Shown: positions 7,810-15,110 of the stretch, piece after piece
How positions within the stretch are numbered: position 1 is the first letter of the stretch
Layout of the letters: every line of letters starts with the position of its first letter
DNA from: Burkholderiales bacterium UBA2647
Lineage (GTDB): Bacteria > Pseudomonadota > Gammaproteobacteria > Burkholderiales > Burkholderiaceae_E
NCBI GenBank assembly: GCA_002359635.1
Contig: DENJ01000090.1
Coordinates: 232 to 31,521, forward strand
Direction: 5' to 3'
DNA: 31,290 nucleotides
Program-made: the position numbers and the translations under genes
Notes under the pieces: model-generated
Databases searched by the model: none
Told to the model about the DNA's origin: nothing
Seen by the model: the letters and a program-made list of their open reading frames with translations, nothing else

Positions 7810-8421
7810 TCACCTATTAGAACGTTCCCGGAGCATACCCTGATCGATCTCATAAACACGGTCAGCCCAACGCTCAACTTGCCGGGCATCGTGCGAACTG
7901 AAGACAACGCTGTAACGGCGATCAAGACAGGCTTCAAGCTGCAGCTGGGCACGAAGGTCGAGATTGGCACCAGGTTCATCGAGCAAGACGATCGATACAG
8001 GCTTTAACATGGCGCGAGCAAAAGCCACCCGTTGTTGCTGCCCTCCCGATAAACGATAGGCCTGAAGCGGTGCAAGTGCTTCGATCTCAAGTCGATTGAG
8101 CCAATGCAAGCTCTGAGCATTGCCCTCCTTTAGCGTCAGGCCAGCAAGCAAGGCAGCGATCCTAAGGTTGTTGAATACCGAACAACGCAGCAAGGCAGGC
8201 TTTTGAAAGAGCATGGTTGCGCTTTGCTGCAAATGAATACGACCATTGTCGGGCTTGATAAGTCCAAGCATCGCCCGCAGGAGACTTGTTTTGCCTGAAC
8301 CGCTTGGCCCAAGCAAAGCAACCCGCTCACCCTGCCGACAGTTCAACGCGGGAACCTGCAACCACGCCTTCCCATGCTTTACAAATGCCAGATTTGATAG
8401 CTCAATCATCACATCGATCAT
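7810..8421 (-). CDS. tupC: tungstate-type ABC transporter ATP-binding protein (TupC-like)
   Basis: A compact 203-residue ABC ATPase. Walker A GPSGSGKTS is at residues 38-46, signature LSGGQQQRV at 124-132, Walker B IVLLDEP at 144-150, with D-loop NLD and H-loop SSHD (H177). The open frame extends to 8517, into the permease gene; ATG 8421 gives a normal N-terminus and lies 31 bases past the permease stop. It lacks a C-terminal Mop/TOBE domain, as expected for short TupC/ModC-like ATPases. Assignment to tungstate rests on the neighbouring TupB-like permease. ATG 8409 is an alternative start. Confidence 0.85.
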   Translation of the reverse strand: MIDVMIELSNLAFVKHGKAWLQVPALNCRQGERVALLGPSGSGKTSLLRAMLGLIKPDNGRIHLQQSATMLFQKPALLRCSVFNNLRIAALLAGLTLKEGNAQSLHWLNRLEIEALAPLQAYRLSGGQQQRVAFARAMLKPVSIVLLDEPGANLDLRAQLQLEACLDRRYSVVFSSHDARQVERWADRVYEIDQGMLRERSNR

Positions 8422-8452
8422 CCGCCGCGGAGAGCGCCATCGGAACGCTTTC

Positions 8453-9172
8453 TCATCGCCACGCAGCGTCTCGAAGCACGCCAGTGAGTCTATCGCGCCA
8501 CCAGGGCAACATTGCAATCAGCACATTCAATAACAGTACCAACAAGAGGAGCACCATGCCGAGCGCAAGCGCCATGGGGAGATCACCCTTTGTCGTCTCA
8601 AGCGCAATAGCGGTCGTCATAACACGCGTGAAGCCCTCAATGTTGCCCCCAACGACCATCACGGTGCCGACCTCTGCAATACCGCGACCAAAGCAGGTCA
8701 TCAGCATATGCATCACAGCGTGACGGTCGTGAAAGAGCAAACAAAGATACCGAATGATCGGGCTGGCCCCCATGACGCGAAGTGAATCGCCCTGTACCTC
8801 ATCGGCATCGCGCAACAGCCGGTGAATAAGCGTACAGGCGAGCGGGATCAGCAATAGCGTTTGCGCGAGCATCATCGCTTTTACCGAAAAGAGCCATGCT
8901 AAGCCGCCAAGCGGTCCACTGCGGGACAACAAGAGGTAGGTAAGCAAACCCACGAGGACAGCAGGAATCGACACATAGGTGTTGAGCAGCACTGTCCAAA
9001 AGCCGCGCCACTTTCCCTCGCAAGCCATCAAGGCAAAGGCAGCCGCAGTCCCCAGAAGGGCGGCAAACAAGGTTGCCGTCGAACTCACCCAAAGCGATCG
9101 GCCGATCACAGCCCAGAGCGCGGCATCGCCAGAGAACAATAAACTGATGGCCTGGACGCTTGCCTGAATCAC
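8453..9172 (-). CDS. tupB: tungstate-type ABC transporter permease (TupB-like)
   Basis: A 239-residue inner-membrane permease with about five to six hydrophobic segments. The conserved cytoplasmic loop reads FGRGIAEVGTVMVVGGNIEG followed by TRVMTTAIALET, which closely matches TupB permeases of tungstate importers. The frame opens to 9211, but GTG 9172 overlaps the oxyR TGA in a 4-base GTGA, giving N-terminus MIQASVQAISLLF, normal for TupB. So translation is coupled to oxyR. Its ATPase follows 31 bases downstream. No TupA-type binding protein gene is found next to it in this window. Confidence 0.87.
   Translation of the reverse strand: MIQASVQAISLLFSGDAALWAVIGRSLWVSSTATLFAALLGTAAAFALMACEGKWRGFWTVLLNTYVSIPAVLVGLLTYLLLSRSGPLGGLAWLFSVKAMMLAQTLLLIPLACTLIHRLLRDADEVQGDSLRVMGASPIIRYLCLLFHDRHAVMHMLMTCFGRGIAEVGTVMVVGGNIEGFTRVMTTAIALETTKGDLPMALALGMVLLLLVLLLNVLIAMLPWWRDRLTGVLRDAAWR
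9169..9172 (-). promoter_or_regulatory. 4-bp stop/start overlap oxyR-tupB (GTGA)
   Basis: The TGA stop of oxyR (9171-9169) and the GTG start of the permease (9172-9170) share bases. Upstream of the GTG only a weak GGCAAA purine stretch is present, so reinitiation by ribosomes finishing oxyR probably drives permease translation. Confidence 0.75.
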
Positions 9173-10086
9173 TTTGCCATCGCACGTTGGCGTCGCGCGG
9201 CCTGGATGCACTGGGCGAGCGCTTGCAAATCGGCCCAGCGTGCGCTGCTCGGTCGCGCCAGAAAGGCAATCTGCCTTCGCGGCGCGGGGGATGGCAAAGG
9301 TCTTGCAATGAGATCACGGTGCCTTAGCAAACCGGACTTCACCGCCAATTCAGGCAGCAGGGCCATGCCCATATCGGATTGCGCCATTTGAATCAAGGTG
9401 AGCAAACTGCTTGCCTCGACCCCTTCGAAGTGCGGGCTTGGTCGCTCTCCACATGCCGCGAGGCTGTGGTCGCGCAGACAATGTCCTTCTTGTAACAATA
9501 ACAGTCTATCCAGGGAGAGCTTTGACCATTCAAGCGCCTTGGCGCGAAAAATCGGATCCTTGGCTTTTCCGACCAGCCAGAGTTCATCGTCATGGATAAA
9601 CAGACTTTGCAAACCTTGCTCATCGATCGGTAATGCGAGTAAGGCCGCATCGAGCCGGCGATGTTTCAAATCGTCAATCAACTCATGGGTCATCGCCTCG
9701 CGCAACTGAAAGCTCAGTTTCGGGTAGGCTTGACGCCAATGCTCAAGCCAATCGGGCAATACAAAAGGCGCAATGGTCGGAATCATGCCCAGGCGCAGCA
9801 ACCCGCTTTGCGGCTCAGCAAGGGCTTTGGCGGTGTCACCCAGATCACCCGCTGCCGCAAGCAGGTTTTTTGCTTTTTCAAGCACAGCCTCGCCGGCAAG
9901 GCTCAAGGCGACATGTTGCCGATCGCGCTCAAAAAGCAGCACACCCAGTGATTGTTCTAATTCCTTAATGCCAGCACTTAAGGTCGACTGACTCACAAAA
10001 CAAGCCTCGGCGGCTTTTGTGAAATGCCTGTGTTCGGCCAGTACCACCAGATATTGCAATTGTCTGAACGAAGGCAGAAAAGCCAC
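9169..10086 (-). CDS. oxyR: hydrogen-peroxide-sensing LysR-type regulator OxyR
   Basis: A 305-residue LysR-family activator. The N-terminal winged helix-turn-helix (FRQLQYLVVLAEHRHFTKAAE, then VSQSTLSAGIKELE) is followed by an effector domain containing GHCLRDHSLAAC. The two cysteines, C203 and C212, have the same nine-residue spacing and context (CLRD....C) as the redox pair C199/C208 of E. coli OxyR, so it very likely senses H2O2 by disulfide formation. The start is GTG 10086, with AAGAGA just upstream, 15 bases after the upstream Bug-receptor gene stop. It overlaps the tungstate-type permease gene by four bases, an uncommon arrangement for oxyR. Confidence 0.92.
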   Translation of the reverse strand: MAFLPSFRQLQYLVVLAEHRHFTKAAEACFVSQSTLSAGIKELEQSLGVLLFERDRQHVALSLAGEAVLEKAKNLLAAAGDLGDTAKALAEPQSGLLRLGMIPTIAPFVLPDWLEHWRQAYPKLSFQLREAMTHELIDDLKHRRLDAALLALPIDEQGLQSLFIHDDELWLVGKAKDPIFRAKALEWSKLSLDRLLLLQEGHCLRDHSLAACGERPSPHFEGVEASSLLTLIQMAQSDMGMALLPELAVKSGLLRHRDLIARPLPSPAPRRQIAFLARPSSARWADLQALAQCIQAARRQRAMAK

Positions 10087-10101
10087 AGTCTCTTGTCTTG
10101 C

Positions 10102-11163
10102 CTATTCAGGCTTAAGGCCGGCAGCCTTTACCACGCCCGCCCATTTTTTATACTCATCGATTAACTCTGCGCGCATTTGATCGGGACTGCTCGGCGCCAC
10201 ATCAATCCCTGCAGCAGCGAGTTTCGCCTTGACATCCTCCAGGCCAAGCGCAAGGAGCATTTCCTTATTCATCAGGTTCACAATGTCCTGTGGCGTTCCC
10301 GCCGCCGCAAACATCCCATAGTCTGTGAACGATACCACCGAGGGTAGTCCAACTTCAGCCATCGTCGGCTGGTCCGGTAACAAAGCTGAGCGCTGCCTTG
10401 AAGCAACCGCAAGGGCCCTTAAGCGCCCGGCCTTAAGATGCGGCAAGTATGCAGGTAGACTGTCAAGCGCCATATCAACACGTCCGTCGATAAGATCCGG
10501 AATAATCTGGATCGTTCCTTTATAGGGAACATGCACCATGTCGACCTGAGCTGCGAGCTTAAACATTTCCCCTGTTAAATGGATAAGTGCGCCGGTCCCC
10601 GAAGAGGCATAAGTCATTTTCCCCGGATTCGCCTTGGCCATCGCAACAAGCTCTTGGACCGTCTTGGCTTTCGATGATGCAGGCACAACAAGTGCAACGG
10701 TGCCATAAGCAATCCGTCCGACCGAGACGAGATCTTTGCGCGCATCGAAAGGCAGCTTTGCCTTCATCGCATGTAAAACGCCCTGTCCGCCAACAGGACT
10801 GACAAGCCATGTATAACCATCGGGCGGGCTTTTCACCACGATCTCCGTACCAATCGCTGTACCGGCCCCTGGTCGATTCTCAATCACAATCGATTGTCCG
10901 AGTCGGTTCGATATTTTTTCTGCGATGGTTCTCGCCACTAAATCAACGCCGCCGCCAGCCGGAAACGGCACCACGAAACGCATGGGCTTTGTTGGAAAGG
11001 CTTGACTCTGTGCCGAAGCATGAGGGATGAATCCACCCGTCGCAGCATAAATCAGCCCGGAAAAGTATCTCAGCATTAAACGACGGTCGCTGCAGCCGGA
11101 AGCGCCGCGCTTAAACGACCAAGCCTGAACCTTGCTTCTAATGCGCTTGAGATTTGCTTTCAT
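10102..11163 (-). CDS. orphan TctC/Bug-family periplasmic receptor
   Basis: A 353-residue solute-binding protein. The open frame extends to 11208, but ATG 11163 has GGAG eight bases upstream. The N-terminus is long and basic, with a DRRLML segment before a hydrophobic stretch ending ASAQ, so export may be by Tat rather than Sec (inference). The Bug signature FPTKPMRFVVPFPAGGGVD starts the mature protein, with the ligand-loop Asp present, and PPDGYTWLVS and HVPYKG are also typical. No TctA/TctB is adjacent; such orphan receptors are common in Betaproteobacteria and may share another permease or act in signalling. It lies 15 bases upstream of oxyR and could be in the same transcript. Confidence 0.9.
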   Translation of the reverse strand: MKANLKRIRSKVQAWSFKRGASGCSDRRLMLRYFSGLIYAATGGFIPHASAQSQAFPTKPMRFVVPFPAGGGVDLVARTIAEKISNRLGQSIVIENRPGAGTAIGTEIVVKSPPDGYTWLVSPVGGQGVLHAMKAKLPFDARKDLVSVGRIAYGTVALVVPASSKAKTVQELVAMAKANPGKMTYASSGTGALIHLTGEMFKLAAQVDMVHVPYKGTIQIIPDLIDGRVDMALDSLPAYLPHLKAGRLRALAVASRQRSALLPDQPTMAEVGLPSVVSFTDYGMFAAAGTPQDIVNLMNKEMLLALGLEDVKAKLAAAGIDVAPSSPDQMRAELIDEYKKWAGVVKAAGLKPE

Positions 11164-11238
11164 CGCTTTCTCCGGTTTAAAGATTGACAGTTTATGATCC
11201 ATGTCCAACTCAAAGCAAACGCTCGCATCACCACGCCC

Positions 11239-12078
11239 ATGCCCAAATCTAACTCATCATGCCGAATTGCCCTCAAGTCAGCCTATCTTTTGCTGGTGCT
11301 GATGCTTGCCGCATGCGCGGGAGAAAGCCCGAGCCTTGAACCCAGCGTGCAAGCCCGTAATCTTTTTTATGGCGTAAACGCAACCTTCACCATTGGCGTG
11401 AGCCGCCTCAAGGAAGGTTTATCGGTCCAGGTTCAATCCTGCGAATCGAATCAAGCGCCTTTGGCAAGCTCATCAAGTGAACTCAGCTACGAATGCACCA
11501 TAAAAGCAACCGGGGACACCAAGCTAGAAGTGATCGACCAAAATGGCAAACTGGTCTACAGCAAAATGTTCACCGTGCCTGCGCCAAGCGTGCGCATTGA
11601 GAGCTCAGAAGGAAGTTTTGACATTGAATTGAATCCCAATAAGGCGCCGGTGTCCGTTGATAACTTTTTGCGCTATGTGCAAAGTGGTTTTTATACCGAT
11701 CTGATTTTTCATCGGGTCATCGCTGGATTTGTGGTGCAAGGCGGAGGATTTACCAGTGGTATGGTGCAACGCCAAACCTTATTTGCGCCGATCAGCTTGG
11801 AAAGTAATCGTGGCCTTAGCAATAAGCGCGCATCAGTTGCGATGGCGAGGACTAACGATCCAAACAGCGCTAACGCTCAATTTTTTGTGAACGTGGTTGA
11901 CAATGCCTTCCTTGACTACAGTAGCGACAGTTCACCAGGTTATGCGGTTTTTGGCGAGGTCGTTCGCGGCATGGAAGTCATTGATGCCATCGCGTCGAAG
12001 CCAACGTCCACACAAGCTGGTTTTAACGACGTACCGACAAGTGATATTGTGATAAAAAGCGCAACAAGACTACGATGA
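11239..12078 (+). CDS. lipoprotein cyclophilin-type peptidyl-prolyl cis-trans isomerase
   Basis: A 279-residue predicted lipoprotein. From ATG 11239 it has a basic n-region, a hydrophobic helix (YLLLVLM) and a lipobox LAAC with lipidation at Cys26. Residues of about 35-115 form an extra N-terminal region containing two cysteines (VQSCESN and YECTIK) that might form a disulfide. The C-terminal cyclophilin domain (about 117-279) has the family blocks FHRVIAGFVVQGGG and AMARTNDPNSANAQFFVN, close to PpiA/PpiB. It would act in the periplasm, tethered to a membrane. ATG 11194 is an in-frame alternative start; neither start has a clear Shine-Dalgarno. It is divergent from the orphan Bug receptor. 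Confidence 0.88.
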   Translation: MPKSNSSCRIALKSAYLLLVLMLAACAGESPSLEPSVQARNLFYGVNATFTIGVSRLKEGLSVQVQSCESNQAPLASSSSELSYECTIKATGDTKLEVIDQNGKLVYSKMFTVPAPSVRIESSEGSFDIELNPNKAPVSVDNFLRYVQSGFYTDLIFHRVIAGFVVQGGGFTSGMVQRQTLFAPISLESNRGLSNKRASVAMARTNDPNSANAQFFVNVVDNAFLDYSSDSSPGYAVFGEVVRGMEVIDAIASKPTSTQAGFNDVPTSDIVIKSATRLR

Positions 12079-12086
12079 GCTCAACA

Positions 12087-12410
12087 TCAAACCGCTTCAT
12101 CCCAATCGACAAGTGGCATCGCAAGCAGGGCTGAACTCAGGGACTTTCCATGAGGATCGAGCGCAAGCGAACGGGTGACGCCGCCCCTTAAGGCATCGTG
12201 CAAGACAAAATTGATGGCGCATAGGCTCTCGACCGGATAGCGCTCCACCGGCCCGAGCACCAGATCGCCCATGAATACTTTGACGCGCTCAGCGCTTAAC
12301 CAAGCCAACAACCTGGGGTAGTCCTCATGGCGGAAACAAAATACTGCAATATTCGACGTCTCGCCTTTATCGCCTGCCCGGGCATGGGCTATGTCGTAGA
12401 GCCGCTTCAT
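12087..12410 (-). CDS. AtuA-associated small protein, copy 1 (AtuA C-terminal-domain-like)
   Basis: A 107-residue soluble protein beginning MKRLYDIAHARAGDKGETSN. The GDKG(E/D)TSNIAVF block, LSAERVK, INFV and GGV(T/S)RSLALD are shared with the second copy at 18892; by eye about half of the residues are identical. It corresponds to the small ferredoxin-fold-like domain that in many bacteria is fused to the C-terminus of AtuA (DUF1446) proteins. Here it is a separate gene right after an AtuA gene. GTG 12422 is an alternative start, but ATG 12410 has AGGTG at 12424-12420, overlapping the AtuA stop codon, so translation is coupled. Biochemical role is unknown. Confidence 0.85.
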   Translation of the reverse strand: MKRLYDIAHARAGDKGETSNIAVFCFRHEDYPRLLAWLSAERVKVFMGDLVLGPVERYPVESLCAINFVLHDALRGGVTRSLALDPHGKSLSSALLAMPLVDWDEAV

Positions 12411-12422
12411 GAGGGTCTGCAC

Positions 12423-13868
12423 CTAAGCTTGTGGTAACGAATCAAGCGATTCTCGCCCGGCCCGGCCCTGTCCCTCTGACTGCCTAAGGCCAGGGCCTTC
12501 GACATCGGTGTCCCGATGGCTACCGAACCAGTAAGTCTGGGTTTGCACGCTATCCTCGGGTATCAGACATGACTGTACCGCAATCATTTCTTTTACGATC
12601 CGATGGGCGCCACCGCCACCTGCCGGACCATTGGTGTAGAGCGTTTCAACTTCATTCACAATATCCCAGGCCATAGCCTCTGTGCTGCATCTTGCCGCCA
12701 CGCGCAATCGAACTTCATAGGGCTCATAAGCTTCGTAGCCTGAAGCTTTTTCACCCAGGTGGCCGTGAAGAGCATCGAGACCAATCAGGTCATAGCGTAT
12801 TTCCTGCGGCCAAATGCCTCGTAAAGCGAGTCGCTCTCTAACGATGTCAGCTGCCAGTGCGGCTCTCGCTTTTGCCTGAGGTCCGGCATAACTCATCATG
12901 CCTTCGGCCATATAACAATCTCGATAACCGACCGACACTTTATAGAGACCTGTCCGCTTGCGACCCGTCGCGCCGTCAACAAGCACGCGATCCTGGCCCA
13001 GATCATGGACCCTAACGCTCGAAAAATCAGCAACCACATCCGCCTGCAGGTAGGCACTCGGGTCGTGAACCTCATAGAGTATTTGTTCCTTACAGGTCTG
13101 CTCATTGACGCAGCCACCTGAACCCGCGAGCTTGGTAATCACCGCTGACCCGTCTGCATGCACTTCAGCAATCGGAAATCCTAAGCGCCCAAGACCTTGA
13201 ACCGGCTTGCTGACTGGGTCGGCAAAGTATCCGCCCGTGATCTGCCCTGCACACTCAAGTAAATGACCCACCAGGGTGCCGCGACCGAGCTGTTCCCAAT
13301 CATCCATCGCCCAGCCAAAGTGATGGATCATCGCGGCCAGGAACATTGCGGGGTCGCCCACCCTGCCGGTGATCACCACATCGGCGCCTCGCTCAAGCGC
13401 TTCCACGATAGGCCCGGCACCAAGATAGGCGTTGGCAGAGACAAGCCTGGGCGCATAGTCTGATAGTCGCCTACCAGATTCAATCACAAGCGGGTTTAGT
13501 TCAAGCAAGGCAGCCAGTACATCATCGCCGGTGATTGCAGCGATGCGCAAATGACCAAGCCCCAAATCCTTGGCAACGGCTGCAGTGATTTGAGCCGCTG
13601 CATAAGGATTGGCCGCACCCATGTTGGTAATTATTTTTGTGCCATGAACAGCGCAGGGCATCAGCACTCGGCGCATACGCAATTCGAGCAGCGGATCAAA
13701 GCCCTTAGCCGGATCACGCAGCTTTTGCGCTTGCGCCAGTGCAATCGTGCGCTCGGCCAGACACTCAAACATCAAATAATCCAGCTGACCTCGCTCAGCC
13801 AGATCAACAGCTGGCTCGATCCGATCGCCCGCATAACCGGCACCGCAACCCAAACGTAGTGGTTTCAA
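12423..13868 (-). CDS. acyclic terpene utilization AtuA-family protein (DUF1446), copy 1
   Basis: A 481-residue soluble protein of the AtuA/DUF1446 family. Blocks shared with copy 2 include FEC(L/M)AE.T near the N-terminus, a GRVGDP.MFLA segment, HLLEC(A/G).Q(I/V)TGGYF, AVITKLAGSGGCV and KEQ(I/L)LYEVHDP. The start is TTG 13868, supported by GGAG at 13880-13877 with an eight-base spacer and by the family N-terminus (LRLGCGAGYAGDRIEPA). The family is required for citronellol/geraniol degradation in Pseudomonas, but its reaction is not firmly known. A polar tail of about 25 residues after SHRDTD is absent from copy 2. It is divergent from the tartrate/malate dehydrogenase and precedes its small partner. 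Confidence 0.9.
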   Translation of the reverse strand: MKPLRLGCGAGYAGDRIEPAVDLAERGQLDYLMFECLAERTIALAQAQKLRDPAKGFDPLLELRMRRVLMPCAVHGTKIITNMGAANPYAAAQITAAVAKDLGLGHLRIAAITGDDVLAALLELNPLVIESGRRLSDYAPRLVSANAYLGAGPIVEALERGADVVITGRVGDPAMFLAAMIHHFGWAMDDWEQLGRGTLVGHLLECAGQITGGYFADPVSKPVQGLGRLGFPIAEVHADGSAVITKLAGSGGCVNEQTCKEQILYEVHDPSAYLQADVVADFSSVRVHDLGQDRVLVDGATGRKRTGLYKVSVGYRDCYMAEGMMSYAGPQAKARAALAADIVRERLALRGIWPQEIRYDLIGLDALHGHLGEKASGYEAYEPYEVRLRVAARCSTEAMAWDIVNEVETLYTNGPAGGGGAHRIVKEMIAVQSCLIPEDSVQTQTYWFGSHRDTDVEGPGLRQSEGQGRAGRESLDSLPQA

Positions 13869-13876
13869 ATGATTCG

Positions 13877-13880
13877 CTCC
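13877..13880 (-). promoter_or_regulatory. Shine-Dalgarno deciding the TTG start of AtuA copy 1
   Basis: GGAG on the minus strand sits eight bases before TTG 13868, and no ATG or GTG in frame is better placed, so the rare TTG is the likely start. Confidence 0.7.
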
Positions 13881-13896
13881 ATGACATGCACTGCTA

Positions 13897-13923
13897 TGAT
13901 CGGTTGCAACAAGGCGCCGATCA
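13897..13923. promoter_or_regulatory. 7-bp inverted repeat in the AtuA/dehydrogenase divergent region
   Basis: TGATCGG (13897-13903) and its exact reverse complement CCGATCA (13917-13923) flank 13 bases in the 94-base region between two divergent genes. A -10-like TATGAT (13895-13900, plus strand) overlaps the first arm. The spacing fits a dimeric operator, but no regulator gene adjoins it, so this is a candidate only. Confidence 0.35.
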
Positions 13924-13962
13924 AGCGCAATCTGTCACATCATCAAGGCGAACGTTTCATCC

Positions 13963-15033
13963 ATGAAGACTTATCGCATTGCTTCCATCCCTGGCGACGG
14001 TATCGGCAAGGAAGTTATTCCAGCAACACAAGGCGTCCTTGCTGCCTTGGCAGACCGCAATCAGACCTTTAAGCTTGAATTCGAGCATTTCGAATGGGGT
14101 GCCGATTGGTATCGCCGTCACGGACAAATGATGCCCGACGACGGTCTGCAAGCACTTGCCGGCTTCGATGCGATTTTGTTTGGTTCTGCCGGCGACCCGG
14201 AGGTTCCAGATCATATTACGCTATGGGGTTTGCGTTTAAAGATCTGTCAAGGCTTTGACCAGTATGCCAATGTCAGACCTACCCGCATACTTCCCGGGAT
14301 TGAATCGCCCCTTCGACGCTGCGAGCCACATCAGCTGGACTGGCTGATTATTCGTGAGAATTCCGAAGGCGAGTACGCGGGCGTTGGCGGCCGTGCTCAT
14401 CAGGGACAACCTATTGAAGTTGCAACTGAGGTCAGCGTCATGACCCGGGCCGGTGTCGAGCGGATCATGCGCTATGCTTTTCAGTGCGCTTTACAGCGCC
14501 CAAGGAAAAAGCTCACCGTGGTCACCAAGTCAAATGCACAACGCCATGCAATGGTGATGTGGGATGAGATTGCGGCCCAGCTCGCCCATGAATTTCCTCA
14601 AGTCCAATGGGATAAGGAACTTGTTGATGCCGCAACCGCGCGGATGGTCAATCGACCCGAGACCCTTGATACCATGGTGGCAACCAATCTTCATGCTGAT
14701 ATTTTGAGCGATTTGGCCGCAGCTTTGGCTGGTAGTCTTGGCATCGCGCCTACCGGCAATATCGACCCGGAGCGTCGCTACCCCAGCATGTTTGAACCGA
14801 TTCACGGCTCTGCTTTTGACATCATGGGTCAGGACCTTGCCAATCCGATCGGCAGCTTTTGGAGTGCTGTCATGATGCTTGAGCATCTGGGTGAGCAAGC
14901 AGCCGCAAAGCAATTGATGACGATCATTGAGGCCTTGACCGCTGACAGGCGCTTTCACACCAAGGACCTGGGGGGTCACGCATTGACAAGCGAAGTGCGC
15001 GCACAAGCCATCAAGCTGATTCAAGCGGTGTGA
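13963..15033 (+). CDS. tartrate/D-malate dehydrogenase (isocitrate/isopropylmalate dehydrogenase family)
   Basis: A 356-residue NAD-dependent beta-decarboxylating dehydrogenase. It has GDGIGKEV near the N-terminus, the RENSEGEYAGVGGR substrate loop (131-144), catalytic Lys189 (TKSNA), and metal-binding Asp222, Asp246 and Asp250 (HADILSD), followed by EPIHGSAFDI. The overall pattern fits tartrate/D-malate dehydrogenase (TtuC/DmlA/YeaU type) better than LeuB or Icd. The ATG at 13963 starts the normal MKTYRIASIPGDG. It heads a plus-strand cluster with an MFS transporter and a sulfatase. Substrate preference (tartrate, D-malate or another 2-hydroxy acid) cannot be settled from sequence alone. Confidence 0.9.
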   Translation: MKTYRIASIPGDGIGKEVIPATQGVLAALADRNQTFKLEFEHFEWGADWYRRHGQMMPDDGLQALAGFDAILFGSAGDPEVPDHITLWGLRLKICQGFDQYANVRPTRILPGIESPLRRCEPHQLDWLIIRENSEGEYAGVGGRAHQGQPIEVATEVSVMTRAGVERIMRYAFQCALQRPRKKLTVVTKSNAQRHAMVMWDEIAAQLAHEFPQVQWDKELVDAATARMVNRPETLDTMVATNLHADILSDLAAALAGSLGIAPTGNIDPERRYPSMFEPIHGSAFDIMGQDLANPIGSFWSAVMMLEHLGEQAAAKQLMTIIEALTADRRFHTKDLGGHALTSEVRAQAIKLIQAV

Positions 15034-15110
15034 ATCACCGTATGCTGCTTGCATTCACCGCAAGTGACTTTAACAACAGCTTAGGCCGCTTTCAGAGCGT
15101 TTGATCCGGC

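Noticed and set aside
14530..15054. 174-codon minus-strand open frame antisense to the tartrate/malate dehydrogenase
   Set aside because: It covers the metal-binding and substrate motifs of the dehydrogenase in antisense and has no motif of its own.
15075..15103. CGCT-ttcag-AGCG hairpin between the dehydrogenase and MFS genes
   Set aside because: A four-pair stem with only TTT following is too weak to call a terminator.
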